From positions 83,284,447-83,348,446 of the forward strand of contig NC_134707.1 in the NCBI RefSeq assembly GCF_043290135.1: a DNA stretch of 64,000 nucleotides, read 5' to 3'. The first letter of the stretch is position 1. Each line of letters opens with the position of its first letter. Origin of the DNA: Rhipicephalus microplus. Its lineage: Eukaryota; Arthropoda; Arachnida; Ixodida; Ixodidae. A program made the position numbers and the translations under genes. Under the pieces are notes generated by a model. The model did not search any database and was not told where the DNA came from. It was given only the letters and a program-made list of their open reading frames with translations. Positions 34,031 through 44,618 of the stretch are shown here, piece after piece.

Positions 34031-34563
34031 GACATGATGACACGATTTCCTAAGAGGATTGATGAGAGAAAGATTTGTGATGCTGCGTTTAACTTACTTG
34101 GAATGGGAAGAGTCATAGGGCAAAAGGGGTTTTCCATTTCTAGGTTCAAATAGCCAGCACACAAGGTCAGGTGAAAGAATTAAATTCAAATCTAAAAAGC
34201 GTAAGCTATTGTCAACTGGCAACTCATGAGTCAATAAAAGCGGTTTAAACATTCTTTAAAAGTCATTACAATACCGTCGGTTAGGTGCTGGCAGGCAGCG
34301 TCGCTGCAGTCAATGAAAATTAAAAAGTCGTCTACGTAACGACATATTTTGGTGACAATATTTTGGTTCAGCATGTTCATCAGCAACCGGTCATGATACG
34401 CAAGGTATATGTCACTAAGGATCGGGGCGAGGCATGACCCGATGCAGACACCACTATTCGGTATGTATTTACGATCATTATGAGATACAAAAGTCGACTT
34501 GATGTAAAAGCACAGAAGCTCGAAGAGGTTACTGTTATGGACACCCGTGAGATTCTGGAAGGC
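34031..34563 (-). pseudogene. Penelope reverse transcriptase core (5'-truncated)
   Basis: Minus-strand codons from 34560 read FQNLTGVHNSNLFELLCF, FYIKSTFVSHNDRKYIP, GSCLAPILSDIYLAYHDRLL and CRYVDDFLIFIDC. SCLAPILSD and the YVDDF active-site loop (about 34330-34345) are Penelope/TERT-like RT motifs. The N-terminal third, including the first catalytic Asp, is missing because the element is cut at 34563. A frameshift near 34245 separates it from the downstream frame. Confidence 0.85.
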
Positions 34564-34590
34564 TTACATCAAGTCGACTTTTGTATCTTT
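34486..34590. repeat. Hairpin-forming junction between the two Penelope copies
   Basis: GATACAAAAGTCGACTTGAT (34485-34504) and its reverse complement ATCAAGTCGACTTTTGTATC (34568-34587) face each other across ~60 bp. The right-hand arm is a small piece of RT joined directly to the 3' end of the element, so the plus-strand copy has an internal deletion at this point. Confidence 0.85.
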
Positions 34591-34591
34591 T

Positions 34592-34969
34592 GATTGATTG
34601 TGGATGTACCCCCATGTTTGACCAATGTGACGTGGTAAAAAAGCACCCGTCACAATTAACTCGAGAAATTATAGAAGGGCATTGTATAGCAAGAGCTGGC
34701 AGCACGTGTATTAGCGCCCCTTCTTTGGTTTTATCTGAACATGGAGTGGCCTTCCTTAATCAGGATAACCTCCCATGAATCTGTGATATGTGACGATGTG
34801 ATGTTGTGTGTTATCTTGTCGTTGCGTTAGGGTGGTTTCGTATGCTTGCGCCGGTCTACATATTTGATGCAGTTTGACAATAAAGCTCAGTTGGAAGTTA
34901 GCGCTCTGTCCTCTTGTGTCGGTCTGCTCGGCCGTTTCTTCTTCCCCGTAATGCGCTATACCAGTTCAA
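34592..34969 (+). pseudogene. Second, inverted Penelope 3' end
   Basis: The plus strand encodes the last ~60 residues of the GIY-YIG protein (MFDQCDVVKKHPSQLTREII and on), then the 3' UTR. It matches the minus-strand copy at 33180-33560 at about 92-95%. Confidence 0.9.
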
Positions 34970-34995
34970 GTACGACGAACCAACTCGCCCAATCT

Positions 34996-36644
34996 TTAGC
35001 ACTCGTGGACCTCAAGCTCGTTGTCGTCCTGTTGTGCAGTAGCCATAGCTGCAAAATCGACTGGTGGGCGCTTATCTATAGTTGCGCTGATTTCTATTCG
35101 GGAAAGCGCATCAGCAACCGAGTGGTCTTTGCCACTGATGTGCCGGATATCACTCGTGAACTCTGATATGTAGGCAAGCTGGCGGATCTCACGTTGGGTG
35201 TGGGCAGAGTTGGTGGTGGTCGACTGACACGTGAGAGCTTGTAATCGGTGAGGGTATGGAACTGCCAACCTTCTAGAAAGTGTCGAAAGTGCTTGAAAGC
35301 CAAATAGGCCGTGAGCAGTTCGCGACTGAATGTGCTGTAATGACGCTCGCTCTGGGAGAGCTTTCGTGAGAAGAAAGCGACCGGCGGCCAAACTTCGTCG
35401 ATTAACAGCTGCAACACTGCTCCTATGGCGATGTCCGAGGCGTTTACTGTGAGGTGACGTGATGGCGTCACTGTTTGGATGCACGAGGAGAATTGCGTTA
35501 GCCAGAGCTTCCTTGATGGAACGGAAAGCTGTCTCTGCATCGCGCGTCCAGAAGATGTAAGCGTTGGGCTTCGTTTGACCGGATAGAAGTGCGTGGAGTG
35601 GTTGCAATATGGCAGTGCAATAAGGAATAAACCACCGGTAAAGGTTGGCAAGCCCGAGGAATTCACGTAGTTTCTTCGTGCTTGTTGGTCGTGGAAACTG
35701 CAATATAGCATCAACACGTGCGACCGGTGGAGAGATCCCACGTGAATCCACGTGGTGGCCAAGAAAGTCCAGTGAGGAAACGCCGAACCCGCTCTTTGGT
35801 CCGTTGACGACTAGTCCATATTTGCGGAGTCGTGTGAAAACCTGACGCAGGTGAAGTTCGTGATCTTCTGCAGTGGTGCTGAAGACAAGGATGTCGTCAA
35901 TGTACGCGTAGCAGGAGGTCCAATCACGAAGTACCTGGTCCACGAACCGTTGAAATGTTTGTGCGGCGTTTCGTAGACCAAAGGGCATACGCGTGTATTC
36001 AAACATGCCAAAAGGTGTTATTATGGCAGTCTTCGGTACGTCGGAAGCCTCCACAGGTATTTGATGGTATGCTTTACTAAGTCGACTTTGCTAAATACTG
36101 TAAAACCTTGCAGCAATGCGGTGACGTAATGGATGTGCGGTATCGGATAGCGGTCTGGTACCGTCACTTTGTTGAGGGCGCGGTAGTCACCGCATGGTCT
36201 CCAGTCACCTGAGGGCTTGGTAACCATGTGTAGCGGTGACGGCCAGGCACCGGAAGAGGGGCGGACGTGTCCGAGTTCAAGCATTTGCTCGAATTCTTGG
36301 CGTGCAATCTTGTACCGGTCAGGAGCGAGACGACGAGCACGTGAAAACACCGGTGCTCCTACAGTCACTATGTGATGAGTGACATTGTGGCGTATCGGGT
36401 CTTCAAAAGATGGAGCACGAAAGAGGTCGGAAAATGTTTGCAGAAGCGTAGACCACGGCGGAAAGACTTTGGCATGAGCTTGCACCAGACGCAAAGATGG
36501 CAAATTTGATGTCACGTTCTGAACTGCAAGGAGGGTCTCAGAATCCGCAACACGACTATGCCGTAGGTCTATCACAAGCTTAAAATGCCAAAGCGAATCC
36601 GCACCGATGATGGGTACCCGTACGTCGGTGATTAAAGGATTCAC
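34996..36644 (-). pseudogene. G2 reverse transcriptase and RNase H
   Basis: RT from 36644: [47 protein letters not shown] and FSKVDL. A frameshift near 36065 follows, then MPFGLRNAAQTFQRFVD and the active-site loop YAYIDDILVFS (about 35880-35910), with FLGHHVDSRGI after it. The RNase H part lies in another frame: ASDIAIGAVL (Asp, about 35430), RHYSTFSRELLTAY (Glu) and HTLTDYK (Asp). The connection to integrase is interrupted at 35008 by the Penelope insertion. Inactive. Confidence 0.9.
35009..35019. repeat. Penelope target-site duplication, right
   Basis: ACCTCAAGCTC, identical to 33169-33179. Confidence 0.9.
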
Positions 36645-36928
36645 CGAAACGTGCGTCTCAGGCCGATGTCAAGCGTGACAGACCTTTGTCCGTAGGTCCG
36701 TATGGTCGAACCGTTGACCGCGGTGACAGGCGGCGAGGTCCGGCGTCGTCGGCGGTCCTCCAACGTAGGAGGAACAACACACACTTCGGCACCTGTGTCA
36801 ATGAGGTAGCGGGCTTTCGTGACGCCGTCCGTGACGTGGAATAGGCGGCTGTATGTCGGGACTGAAACACTGGCCGCCGTCAGAGCGTGGCCCGTGCGTT
36901 TCCCGCAAACTGGCATCGCTGTTTGCAC
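36641..36928 (-). pseudogene. G2 protease
   Basis: Retroviral-type aspartic protease with the active site RYLIDTGAEVCVVPP at about 36770-36815, and ILE/GQRS-type flap remnants. It would cut the Gag-Pol polyprotein. It is open for 95 codons, then shifts frame into RT at about 36641. The upstream gag end overlaps in another frame. Confidence 0.85.
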
Positions 36929-37713
36929 TTACGAGCTCGAGCTCCGTATAGGTGGTGGTACCAGCAGACGCTTTAAGGCAGACTTGGCAATCTTTCGCGC
37001 CGTTGTCGTGACGCGTTGCGGTGGTGGTCTACCTTGAGCGCGCTCAGTTCAGTAGCCAACTGATCCACCTTGGGGTTGAGCTCCTTGTTTGCTTCAAGAA
37101 GGTGGTCTAAGCGGTCATCGCGGACAGATGCAAAGAGGGTAGATTCACGTGGTCTCTCGATCGCAGATGTGGACGGCACACAAATATCCATAATCTTGTC
37201 GGCCTTCCGCGCTAGCGAGTCGAGGGTTTCTGTAGACGATACATTCAAAATAATACGCACCTGATGTTGCAGTCGCTGTAAGAAAAGTTCGCGTAGGATG
37301 GATGCGTCCATTGCAGCAGAGTGGTTTCCAATCAGTTGTCGCATGCGACGCAGAAGCTCCGTAGGCGTTCTGTCACCGAGTTTTTTTTAGGTGAGTAGCT
37401 GCTCCCGCCTACGCTATTCCGACTCAGTTGTTCGGCGTATGAGCTCCTCTTTAAGGGTGTCGTAGGAATTGTCAGGAGGTGGAGAACGCAGAATGTCTCT
37501 TACGATAGCGATGTAAGCAGGTGGTAAAGCGCCGATGACGTAATCGTACTTCACTGTTTGCGACGTTACCTGGTGTCGTCGGAAGAGGGGCTCGACGCTC
37601 AGAAACCAGAGTTCAGAGTCTGTCTGCCAAAACTCCGGGAGCCTCAGAGTAGCGACGACAGGGTCACGTACCGTGGGATTCGGCGTGGCGTTGCTGTTGG
37701 ATGTGGTGTCCAT
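36880..37713 (-). pseudogene. G2 gag with CsRn1-type Cys motif
   Basis: ATG at 37713 begins MDTTSNSNAT, followed by LRLPEFWQTDSELWFLSVE and VTSQTVKYDYVIGALPPAY, a capsid N-terminus typical of CsRn1 gags. A stop after TTESE (37414) and a frame change at an A-run near 37382 lead into TPTELLRRMRQLIGNH and LRELFLQRL. The Cys motif CWYHHLYGARARKCKQRC is at 36925-36981, in a third frame. Gag would package the RNA. Three frames and two stops mark it as dead. Confidence 0.85.
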
Positions 37714-37822
37714 CGTCAGCCGAAATGAACAGGGCTGAAGGAGCAGAATTGGCCATGATGCTCGGTGCGTTTACAAAAGGACGGGTAGGTGTGCGTTGCC
37801 GCTCGAAGTGCGGGTCACCACT

Positions 37823-38000
37823 TGTAGGAAGACGTGCGACGTTTGGTTTCCTACATACTTTATTTATTCCTGCTCTGGCATGGACACCCACAGACGCTGT
37901 CATTCTTGCTGGTGTCTTCTTCTCTCGTGCTGGCTCGAACACGCGGAGCAGCTGCGGCACAACTTCTTCGTCTTCTTCGAGACGCTGACGTCTTGCCATA
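37823..38000 (-). repeat. G2 5' LTR with adjacent primer-binding site
   Basis: 178 bp, about 88% identical to the 3' LTR. Inside it on the minus strand stands AGTGGTGACCCGCA; TGGTGACCC fits the 3' end of tRNA-Trp, the primer reported for CsRn1 elements. Both LTRs keep an open minus-strand frame, which is probably incidental. Confidence 0.85.
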
Positions 38001-38004
38001 CATC
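38001..38004. repeat. G2 target-site duplication, right
   Basis: CATC, matched at 31761-31764. Confidence 0.75.
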
Positions 38005-39990
38005 AAAGTCTGGCACGAGGCACAAAACACGTGTTTCTTAATAAGTGGTCAGTCGCAGCGCGCACTGCACATGACAAAAACACAGGGTGACCGCTTTGCC
38101 CCCCCCCCTTCCTCACCCTGGTCGCGCCCAAGCCCTAACATGCAAAGCTGCTCGCTAACGCTGTAAGTGTGAAATGACAAGAAGTCTGACACTGCAGCTC
38201 TCGTGCCATTGTTTACTTTACGCCAACCAAATGACACCTGGTGCTGAATAAATTCGTTTGCCCTCAGGTCAAATGTGGCAATGCGAAATTGAGCAGCAAT
38301 AATGTGACCGTGGGTCACATTTGTGTGCGCGCCCGTCAACCCAATAGAGCAATCTTTCGGAGCGTAGACAGCCATAACTGCTCGTCTACCTACCGTAAAG
38401 CCACCGCTGCTGCCACCGCCATAAGACAGTGTAGTCAGTTTGACGCATTTCTTGGGTGCTACAGCTGTTATGACGATGATGGGCAGCAAGTCTTCTTTGG
38501 GTTCGGCGGACCTACGCTATGCAGGTGTGACGTCCCCGCACACACGGACTGAAACCCGGTCCTTTCAAGATGTTTACGCTCGTTTCTTAAACCTACGTAT
38601 TAAAAGAAGGAAAAGAAAAACTTCGGTGTAACGAAGGGGCATTCCGGAGTGGAGTACCTGGAAGGATTATTTCTACTGTTCTCGCGGGCCGCCCCCCCCC
38701 CCCCCCGCGCAAACACGAGGACCGGGCGGCGCCTTGTTTTCTACAGACAGTGTGACAGTCTACGGTGGCAATAAACCGCGCGCACCCTTCAGATTTGTGG
38801 CATGGGGGAGCAGCAGAGCACCTTTTATTGGTTCGGGGAATGCGACCCTGCCGCAGCGCCTGTGCCGGGTCGGGTCTGATTTTCCGTCAGCCTCCGTGGC
38901 TCCAGGGCTTATTACTGCGTTCTGCGCGGATGGCCACCCGCGGCGTTAAATGACGAAGAAGCGGCGACTACGGAGAATTTCGCGGGAGACACCGAGCTGC
39001 ATGGAGACGTCGAGACTCGTTCTGGACATCGGCTCATCAAGTACCAGAAACCGGGGAAATTGGTTCAGCCGAAAACTTTTCGGCACAACACTGCAAACTC
39101 CGGACGTTGGCCATTACAGGCGACGCACTTTGTCGGAAGCATCGGTACCATTGTTCGCCCGTAATTAAAGTGTCTTGGGACAGCTCGCCCATCTCTCTCT
39201 CTGAGGCTTGAGTTTGTACATTGCTACTTGCTCGGCTTTGTTTGGGAGAGGGTTTTCTACTGGTGTGGGCCACGGGGGCAGCCGTCGAAGATGATACTCC
39301 CCGACTGACAAGAAAATATGCCGCGTCGATAGTGGCGATTGGTTTGGTGCCCCGGTAGGGCGGAGTCGGGTCCTACAAAGAGGGACTACGAGACGATACG
39401 AGGGGGTCAGAGATACGATGCGATGAGCTCGAGTTGATAGAGAGACGGAAAGGAAAAGGAAGATAACGGTGCGAAGAGAAAGCGATGAGAGGCGATGAGA
39501 TGATGGCAGGGGCAAGGACGGTACGATGAGGAATGAAAGTTAGGGATAGGAGGCGAGTGAATGGAGCGTTACAAAAGAGGGCTAAGATGGAAATCACTGA
39601 GAGGCACGACGTAAGCGACGATGACGAAGACAATGAAGACGCTGACGAATTGGACAGATCAGACCTCGACGCCAAGAACCAACCTTCGGCCCCGATTCGA
39701 GCAGCCAACTTCGAGGCCCCGACTACATGGTCATTTTGTGAGACGAACTTCACATCCCTTACTTAAACGAGCTTTGCAGGAAGGGATGCGGCATATTGAG
39801 ACATTGCGCGGTTTTATTATTTAATGACTATATCATTTGTGTCGTCCTGTGTTTACTCTGTATTGAGGCACCCTTGTATTGTCACCGTTACTTCGCTTAT
39901 GTATCCTGTTTCGCGTGTCGGGAGTATTTGCTGATGTGTTACAATTTCGTGTAACAGAGATGTCGTTCACGGACAGTATGTGTGTACGCC
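38005..39990. other. No confident gene; possible old LTR-element remains
   Basis: A poly-C run lies at 38692-38707. The 38750-39260 stretch is GC-rich with short frames and contains AATTAAAGTGTCTTGGGACA, which hints at an LTR R/U5 region, but no second copy is present in the window. A 39533-39766 frame is acidic and low complexity. I do not recognise any protein. Confidence 0.3.
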
Positions 39991-39999
39991 ATTTGCACT

Positions 40000-40740
40000 T
40001 GCTATTGAAATAAATGCGTCCATGATTGAGAAAAGATCGGGACGTCTCCTACTTCCCGGCCCCAGCACGAATCCCTGTATGTGGAAACTGATTGAGACAC
40101 GTAGCCAAGAGGGAACCGGATAAAAAGGGGTTGAGTGGTCTTCCCTATCTTTGGCAATCGGTGGCGTAGCGGGGGACGTCTCACAGGATTTGAAACCAGC
40201 CGGTCGCCTTGAAACGCCTGACTTTCGCGGGTAGGGTTATCGTTGCGGCAATACACAGGTGACTCCCTACGCTGAGATGCCATGGAAAATTCCCTGCCAA
40301 CCACTGTCACCGCAGCGAAATATTATTGGCTACCACAACCCGGTTGCCATTCCTCTCCGTGAAGTACTCGCTTTCTCTCCAAGTTATTCAAGGCACATTC
40401 GACGGGTTTTCGTAGCGCGATGTCCTCACTGAGCAACTATACTGATTGAGCCAAGGCATCGGGACCGACGATACGCGTGATTACCTGGGCAGTGTCTCGC
40501 GACTGCGCTGCGGGGCTTAGTTGAATTGCCTTGGAGCTCTGCAATGATGCGGCTGTCGTCAGCCCACTGCTGCAAGGGATACTGTGTAGCGGACGGAGGA
40601 GTGGCCCTACACCCTGCAACTTCGTTCCCAAGTCGGCATCCTGAGGTTGCTTAGGAGAGTTAGTATTGAAATGACGTCCCCTATTTGATCGGAGATTGCT
40701 CTCAGCTACGTCGTTAACACCCGTGACCCGTGTTGCCACT
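40000..40740 (-). pseudogene. Coding-like remnant, unrecognised
   Basis: Minus-strand frames 40437-40739 and 40002-40310 read as continuous protein-like text. They include YCRNDNPTRESQAFQGDRL, which recalls the Cys motif ahead of a D-R-L in some retroelement gag proteins, with its His and last Cys missing. They lie downstream of the two-exon frame at 40831-41554. Function unknown. Confidence 0.3.
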
Positions 40741-40830
40741 CACCACTTTCAACTCAGTGCCCTCTATTTTTGCCAAACTTAGCCTTGCTTCGAGCACCCG
40801 GCAGCATTGCTCTGCCAGCCCGAGAATAGG

Positions 40831-41554
40831 CTATCTTTTCCATGTTGGCCAATCATGCATTAAAGCTTCGTCAATGACGACGGGCGTTAAATACGGGGAA
40901 TCGGCAAACAAGTCAATTTCTGCGATGCCCAGCGATGCTAACTTTTGCTCTGCTACGAGCGTTTTGCGGAGCTCTTCTGCCAATTTCACATTTAGCTCTT
41001 GCATCCATCCGGGCAAATCACGTGTTGATTCTGCGTCGTCCGCTCTACCCGTTAAGTACGGTGCACTAGTATAGTGGACAAATCCCGCCATCACCAGCGA
41101 CATTTCCTTCGGCTTGAACACGATCACAGGAGTGAAAGAAAAAGATGCCGAAGCAACTCACCCAGTTTTGCTGCCCACTCCCGCCTCCAATCACCTTGAC
41201 TCGATTATGTACGCTGGCGGTGGAGTCATGAGCCGCTGCCGGTGATAAGTCGCCGAGGGCAACCTTGGGCCAGTTGCTCCTCGCTGTCTTCCGAGAAGAG
41301 AACGCAATCTGCAGCGTCCAGCTGCCGCAGCTACTTGCTGCTATGTCCTGTAACTTCTTAGTCTGCAGTTTCGCCGAGCTTCTTCGAATCTTCGATAACC
41401 GCAAGCCAATCCTGTCGACTGCGCGCGTAAATTCAAAGTTCTTTTCGATGTTGTAGAAACCAACTCTCACTACTCGGCGCCCGAGACGTAGCACCCAAGG
41501 TCGTATAGCAAAGTGGGAGACGAAACGTGCTGCCGCTATTCCAAAAGCGGCCAT
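40831..41554 (-). CDS. Two-exon gene-like frame with possible mitochondrial leader (unrecognised)
   Basis: Exon 1 (41554-41162) opens with ATG and MAAFGIAAARFVSHFAIRPW, Arg-rich and without acidic residues for over 30 residues, like a mitochondrial targeting peptide. It ends exactly on a codon at CTG|GTGAGT (donor, 41156-41161). An acceptor CAAG at 41113-41116 allows exon 2 to begin at 41112 in the same phase (PKEMSLVMAGF) and run to TAG at 40831. The spliced frame would be about 224 codons. The implied intron is only 49 bp, short for a tick. An unspliced reading stops at 41066. After the TAG the same frame continues protein-like to about 40745. No family recognised. Its first exon start is repeated in copy A. 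Confidence 0.35.
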
Positions 41555-43385
41555 TGACTTGCTGGTCGCTTGAAGAAGAAGCAGAAACGCTGAACAAGCT
41601 CTAGTAGGCTAAGAAAAACTTCTATTTACAGACTGTACGAAATTTGCATGAGTACAAACATCAACATTACAAAAACAAAAAAAAAACTATTTGGAAATGA
41701 ACCGACTTTTGTAAGGCGACTCTGCGGGATTCCACAGAGAAAATGGTCCTCAACACCGCAAGTTCAGTTCAGAACGATTGGCAGAGCTGTGGGGCCTCTT
41801 CTTATTCTCTCGTTGCTCTGCCGTTACACAACTCTCGGCGAATCGTCGCCTGGTTGTCCACTGATAGGGCAATAAACTTGGTCAAGCAAAAACCCGCCAC
41901 GAGGGCACGACCTTCTTGCACGTGAGGGCTGATGCCCTTTCCACAAATAACACAACAACCAAAATATAGATAAAACAGAACTAGAAAAAATTGCCCGCAG
42001 CTTCCCTCGGGGGAACACTGAGGAGGATGCGGAGCATATAATTGGTTAACGGGGTGTTAAAGTGCGACTTACTTGGGTCGATGGCTAAATTGGTTAACGT
42101 GGTTGTGAAATGGGCTGTTAAATTGCGACTTACTTGGGTCGATGGCTAAATTGGTTAACGTGGTTGTAGGAGGGGGTGTTAAATGAGTGAACACGAACAC
42201 ACGTATGCGAAAGGGCGGCGCTGGTCGAAGGGACGTCGATCATTGTGTTTGTGGATTCGTTGGAATTCATTTCACCGTGACCTTGGACGTCGACGCGCCG
42301 TACAAACCAACCGACGAGCGGCAATCGAGCGAGCGAGCGCCGACCTTGAGTATATATACAGCACGACGGCGCATGCACTGTCAGCTGTTGAATGTTCTCG
42401 AAGCGCGACGCCACATGCGCGTCCACTGGAGAATCAGGAGAATTGTAGATGTCGAACGCGGTGTGTAGAGGAGGAAGGGTGCACAGATGGTGGAGGAGTG
42501 AAGCGCGCGCGGTGTGTATAGGAGGAAGGGATGCACAGATGGTGGAAGAGTGGGCGACGGCGCGACAGCGCATGCGCGCGCGTCAGCTGTCGAATGTTCG
42601 AGAAGTGGTGCGGACGGCGCGGACGGCGCACTACAAGGCGCGAGTATAAGATGCTTCCGCATCTAAAAGTCATGTAGGCAAGGGCCAGCTCAGCGGCGCA
42701 AGATTATGTAGACGAGAGCTACACGTACTCGATATTGAGGCCCTAGGACGACTTCCCTGTAACACGTCAACTTCTTCACAATGGGGCAATAATCCGTTTG
42801 TCCCCTGTGCGCTGTAAGAGAAACCGCTCACTGACCACCCGTGGTTCCACTTACGAGCTCAATTGCGTGGGAGCAGTCGAAGACATGGTAATTCAACGAT
42901 AGGCACCCCAGGCGCCGACTTGTAGCGAGCCCGCCCGCTTCCGAGAGCTACCTCACCGGACCAGAACGAAAAGTTCACGGCACTCACCGTGGTTTCGCAA
43001 TGCGCGCCACCGATTTTGCAGGCGCGCAAACAGTACCCGGCCGCCCTAGTGCGAGTAGTCACCGCGGTGGACTGGGTCTCGAAGAGGCCTATTGAAAGCG
43101 CCTTGAGGCAATTAGAGCGTCGTGACAATGACATTTATAATCCTACCCATTTTTTGCCCATGTGGGGGTCGGTTGCCCATGTGGGGGTCGGCGCTGGTGA
43201 ACTACGTGGGGTGCCATGCTGGTGCTGTACTGTATGCGTTCACGGCAAATCCGGTCGGTCACGCTTCGACCCAGTGATACGAAAGCAATGTTGCCTGCCA
43301 AGGGGTGACATGCCTCCCCAATCCTACGGCACAAAGTAAATGAAAGTAAACTAGCTGCCGTGCAGCCAAGTCTAACCGCGGTTCT
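41446..43385. repeat. Duplicated segment, copy B
   Basis: Homologous to 29897-31050 in the same orientation but longer, because about 670 bp (41991-42667) are inserted in it. It includes the start of the two-exon frame. Conserved minus-strand runs are shared by both copies, for example RIGEACHPLAGNIAFVSLGRS, although each copy has its own stops and frameshifts. Confidence 0.8.
42030..42665. mobile_element. Inverted-repeat (MITE-like) insertion within copy B
   Basis: Absent from copy A. The ends read GATGCGGAGCATATAATT (42034) and AAGATGCTTCCGCATC (42648-42663), imperfect inverted repeats with one or two indels. The interior holds two ~61 bp direct units (TTAAAGTGCGACTTACTTGG at about 42058, TTAAATTGCGACTTACTTGG at about 42119), a TATATATA box near 42351, and two copies of GTGTRNAGGAGGAAGG with GCACAGATGGTGGA. 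No transposase. Exact ends and target duplication were not resolved. Confidence 0.65.
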
Positions 43386-44190
43386 ACATTCCACATCTTG
43401 TGAAGTAACCCAACGTAACCTCTTAGCAAATTGGCCTGCGATAAAATTCAGCGATGCCTTTTGACAGCACTGCAGTTATTACAATGCGTACTTTTACGTA
43501 TAACGGCACGTTTGCCTTGATTGTTAGCAAACCATGCACAAGAATTCCTCTGCAAATAAACATTCTTGCTCTTGCGAAAGAACACCGGTAACACTTCGTC
43601 GCACATTTCTGAACTGCTATACTTACATTAGAAACAATAACAGCGCACGTAGCACTGCAAAGCTGGTACTGAAAAATTAAGGTATATACTTCGTACTAAC
43701 CTTCAGAAGGTTTTAGTATAGTGATTATCAGAAGTAACTTTCAGAAAGAAAGCGATGCTAAAAACAGAGCTCTATATTTGAAACTATAGACTGCAAGCAA
43801 ACAAGTTAATAGAAAGCGGCACAAAAATTGAAGACTTACTGCCTATCCCATACGGTAGATAGCTCAAGAAACTGAGGATTTCCACAAAAAGCAAAGTGCA
43901 CATTTCTCTTTCTTCGGCGTGTAGCTGTAAATGGAATTGTTTCAGTGATTGCTCTAAATCTTGAAGTAAATATACAAAATTAACAATTATGAAACACGCT
44001 GCAAGCAATAAGCAAGAAAAAATGAAATCAGGCAGCTATAAACGTGAAAATAAAAGACATTTTTGGTGAGAGCACCATCATCGACATTCTCTTTAAAAAA
44101 TATATAGAAAAAAACAAAATGAGTACATTTACTCTTTTAGAACTGTCTTTGCCGATAAAGCCGTCTCTATTTGTGAGGTGCGTATCATAT
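43386..44190. other. No gene seen
   Basis: AT-rich, only short frames. Nothing recognised. Confidence 0.4.
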
Positions 44191-44194
44191 CAGG

Positions 44195-44617
44195 TACATA
44201 TGAGATACAGTTATATACAATGTTTATTGCTCATAACTGGTATCTTCTCTTGAGCTGTGAAATTTCTTCGCCTTCATTATTACTGCTTTTGTGACACCGG
44301 GTTTAGCCCGAAATTGCCAAATACAAGGTCTGGGCACGTTCCCCTTCTGCTTGTTTGGTGGTTTTTCATTGTTTACAGTCGTACGAAATGAATCGTAGAG
44401 CATATTGAGACGCCATCTACTGCACAAGTCAGCCGGTGCTCATCATCGTGATTGTCCTCAGTGTCGTCGTTATCGCCATGGCGTATATGGGCTATCTTAC
44501 ATGTTCTCGGCTACAGTTAACAACGTGAACACAACAGACAAGCCTCAACCCTAAGGGGCTTTGCCCCTCAAACATGGCATATCCACGACGTGAATGCTGA
44601 TGAGAGGGCGAAGCAGT
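44195..44617. repeat. Dispersed repeat at the left flank of element L
   Basis: 44195-44430 matches 49000-49220 (CAGTTATATA, CGCACGTTCCCC, GAGTCATAGAGCATA-like blocks), and 44497-44617 matches 48809-48930 (ACATGTTCTCGG to GGGCGAAGCAG). Element L lies directly after GCGAAGCAG here. The copy at 48809 continues across that point, giving an empty site for comparison. Confidence 0.75.
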
Positions 44618-44618
44618 T

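Larger units (their letters stand above)
33180..35008. mobile_element. Penelope-like element, two partial copies head to head, nested in G2
   Basis: The 11 bp direct repeat ACCTCAAGCTC flanks it at 33169-33179 and 35009-35019, and G2 pol reads on across the site when the insert is removed. The left part (33180-34563) is on the minus strand and encodes the second half of a Penelope RT plus a GIY-YIG endonuclease. The right part (34564-34969) is on the plus strand and repeats the 3' end, so the element has inverted ends (TTGAACTGGTATAGCGC / GCGCTATACCAGTTCAA). Inverted partial copies are a known habit of Penelope elements. The 5' part of RT is absent. Confidence 0.9.
31765..38000 (-). mobile_element. 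G2: Ty3/Gypsy element, CsRn1-type, complete but broken, with nested Penelope
   Basis: Two 178 bp LTRs bound it, and CATC flanks it on both sides (31761-31764 and 38001-38004). In minus orientation the order is gag, protease, RT, RNase H, integrase. The gag Cys motif of the form CWYH..YG..ARKC...C, the DTGAEVCVVPP protease site and a primer site resembling the tRNA-Trp end are known marks of the CsRn1 clade. Without the 1829 bp Penelope insert and its 11 bp duplication, the element is about 4.4 kb. LTRs differ at about 22 of 178 positions, so it is an old insertion. Frameshifts break gag, pol and integrase. Confidence 0.9.

Noticed and set aside
37664..37999. Open frame across the G2 5' LTR, also kept in the 3' LTR (31627-31941)
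   Set aside because: The LTR is only 59 codons and GC-skewed; the two frames differ in residues with no sign of conservation beyond DNA similarity, and gag starts elsewhere.
38049..38489. 146-codon minus-strand frame next to G2
   Set aside because: No recognisable domain, start or splice context; it spans a poly-C/G tract and is probably chance.
41066..41554. Unspliced 162-codon reading of the copy B frame
   Set aside because: Past 41161 the frame loses protein-like character while another frame gains it; the spliced model fits better, though it remains unproven.
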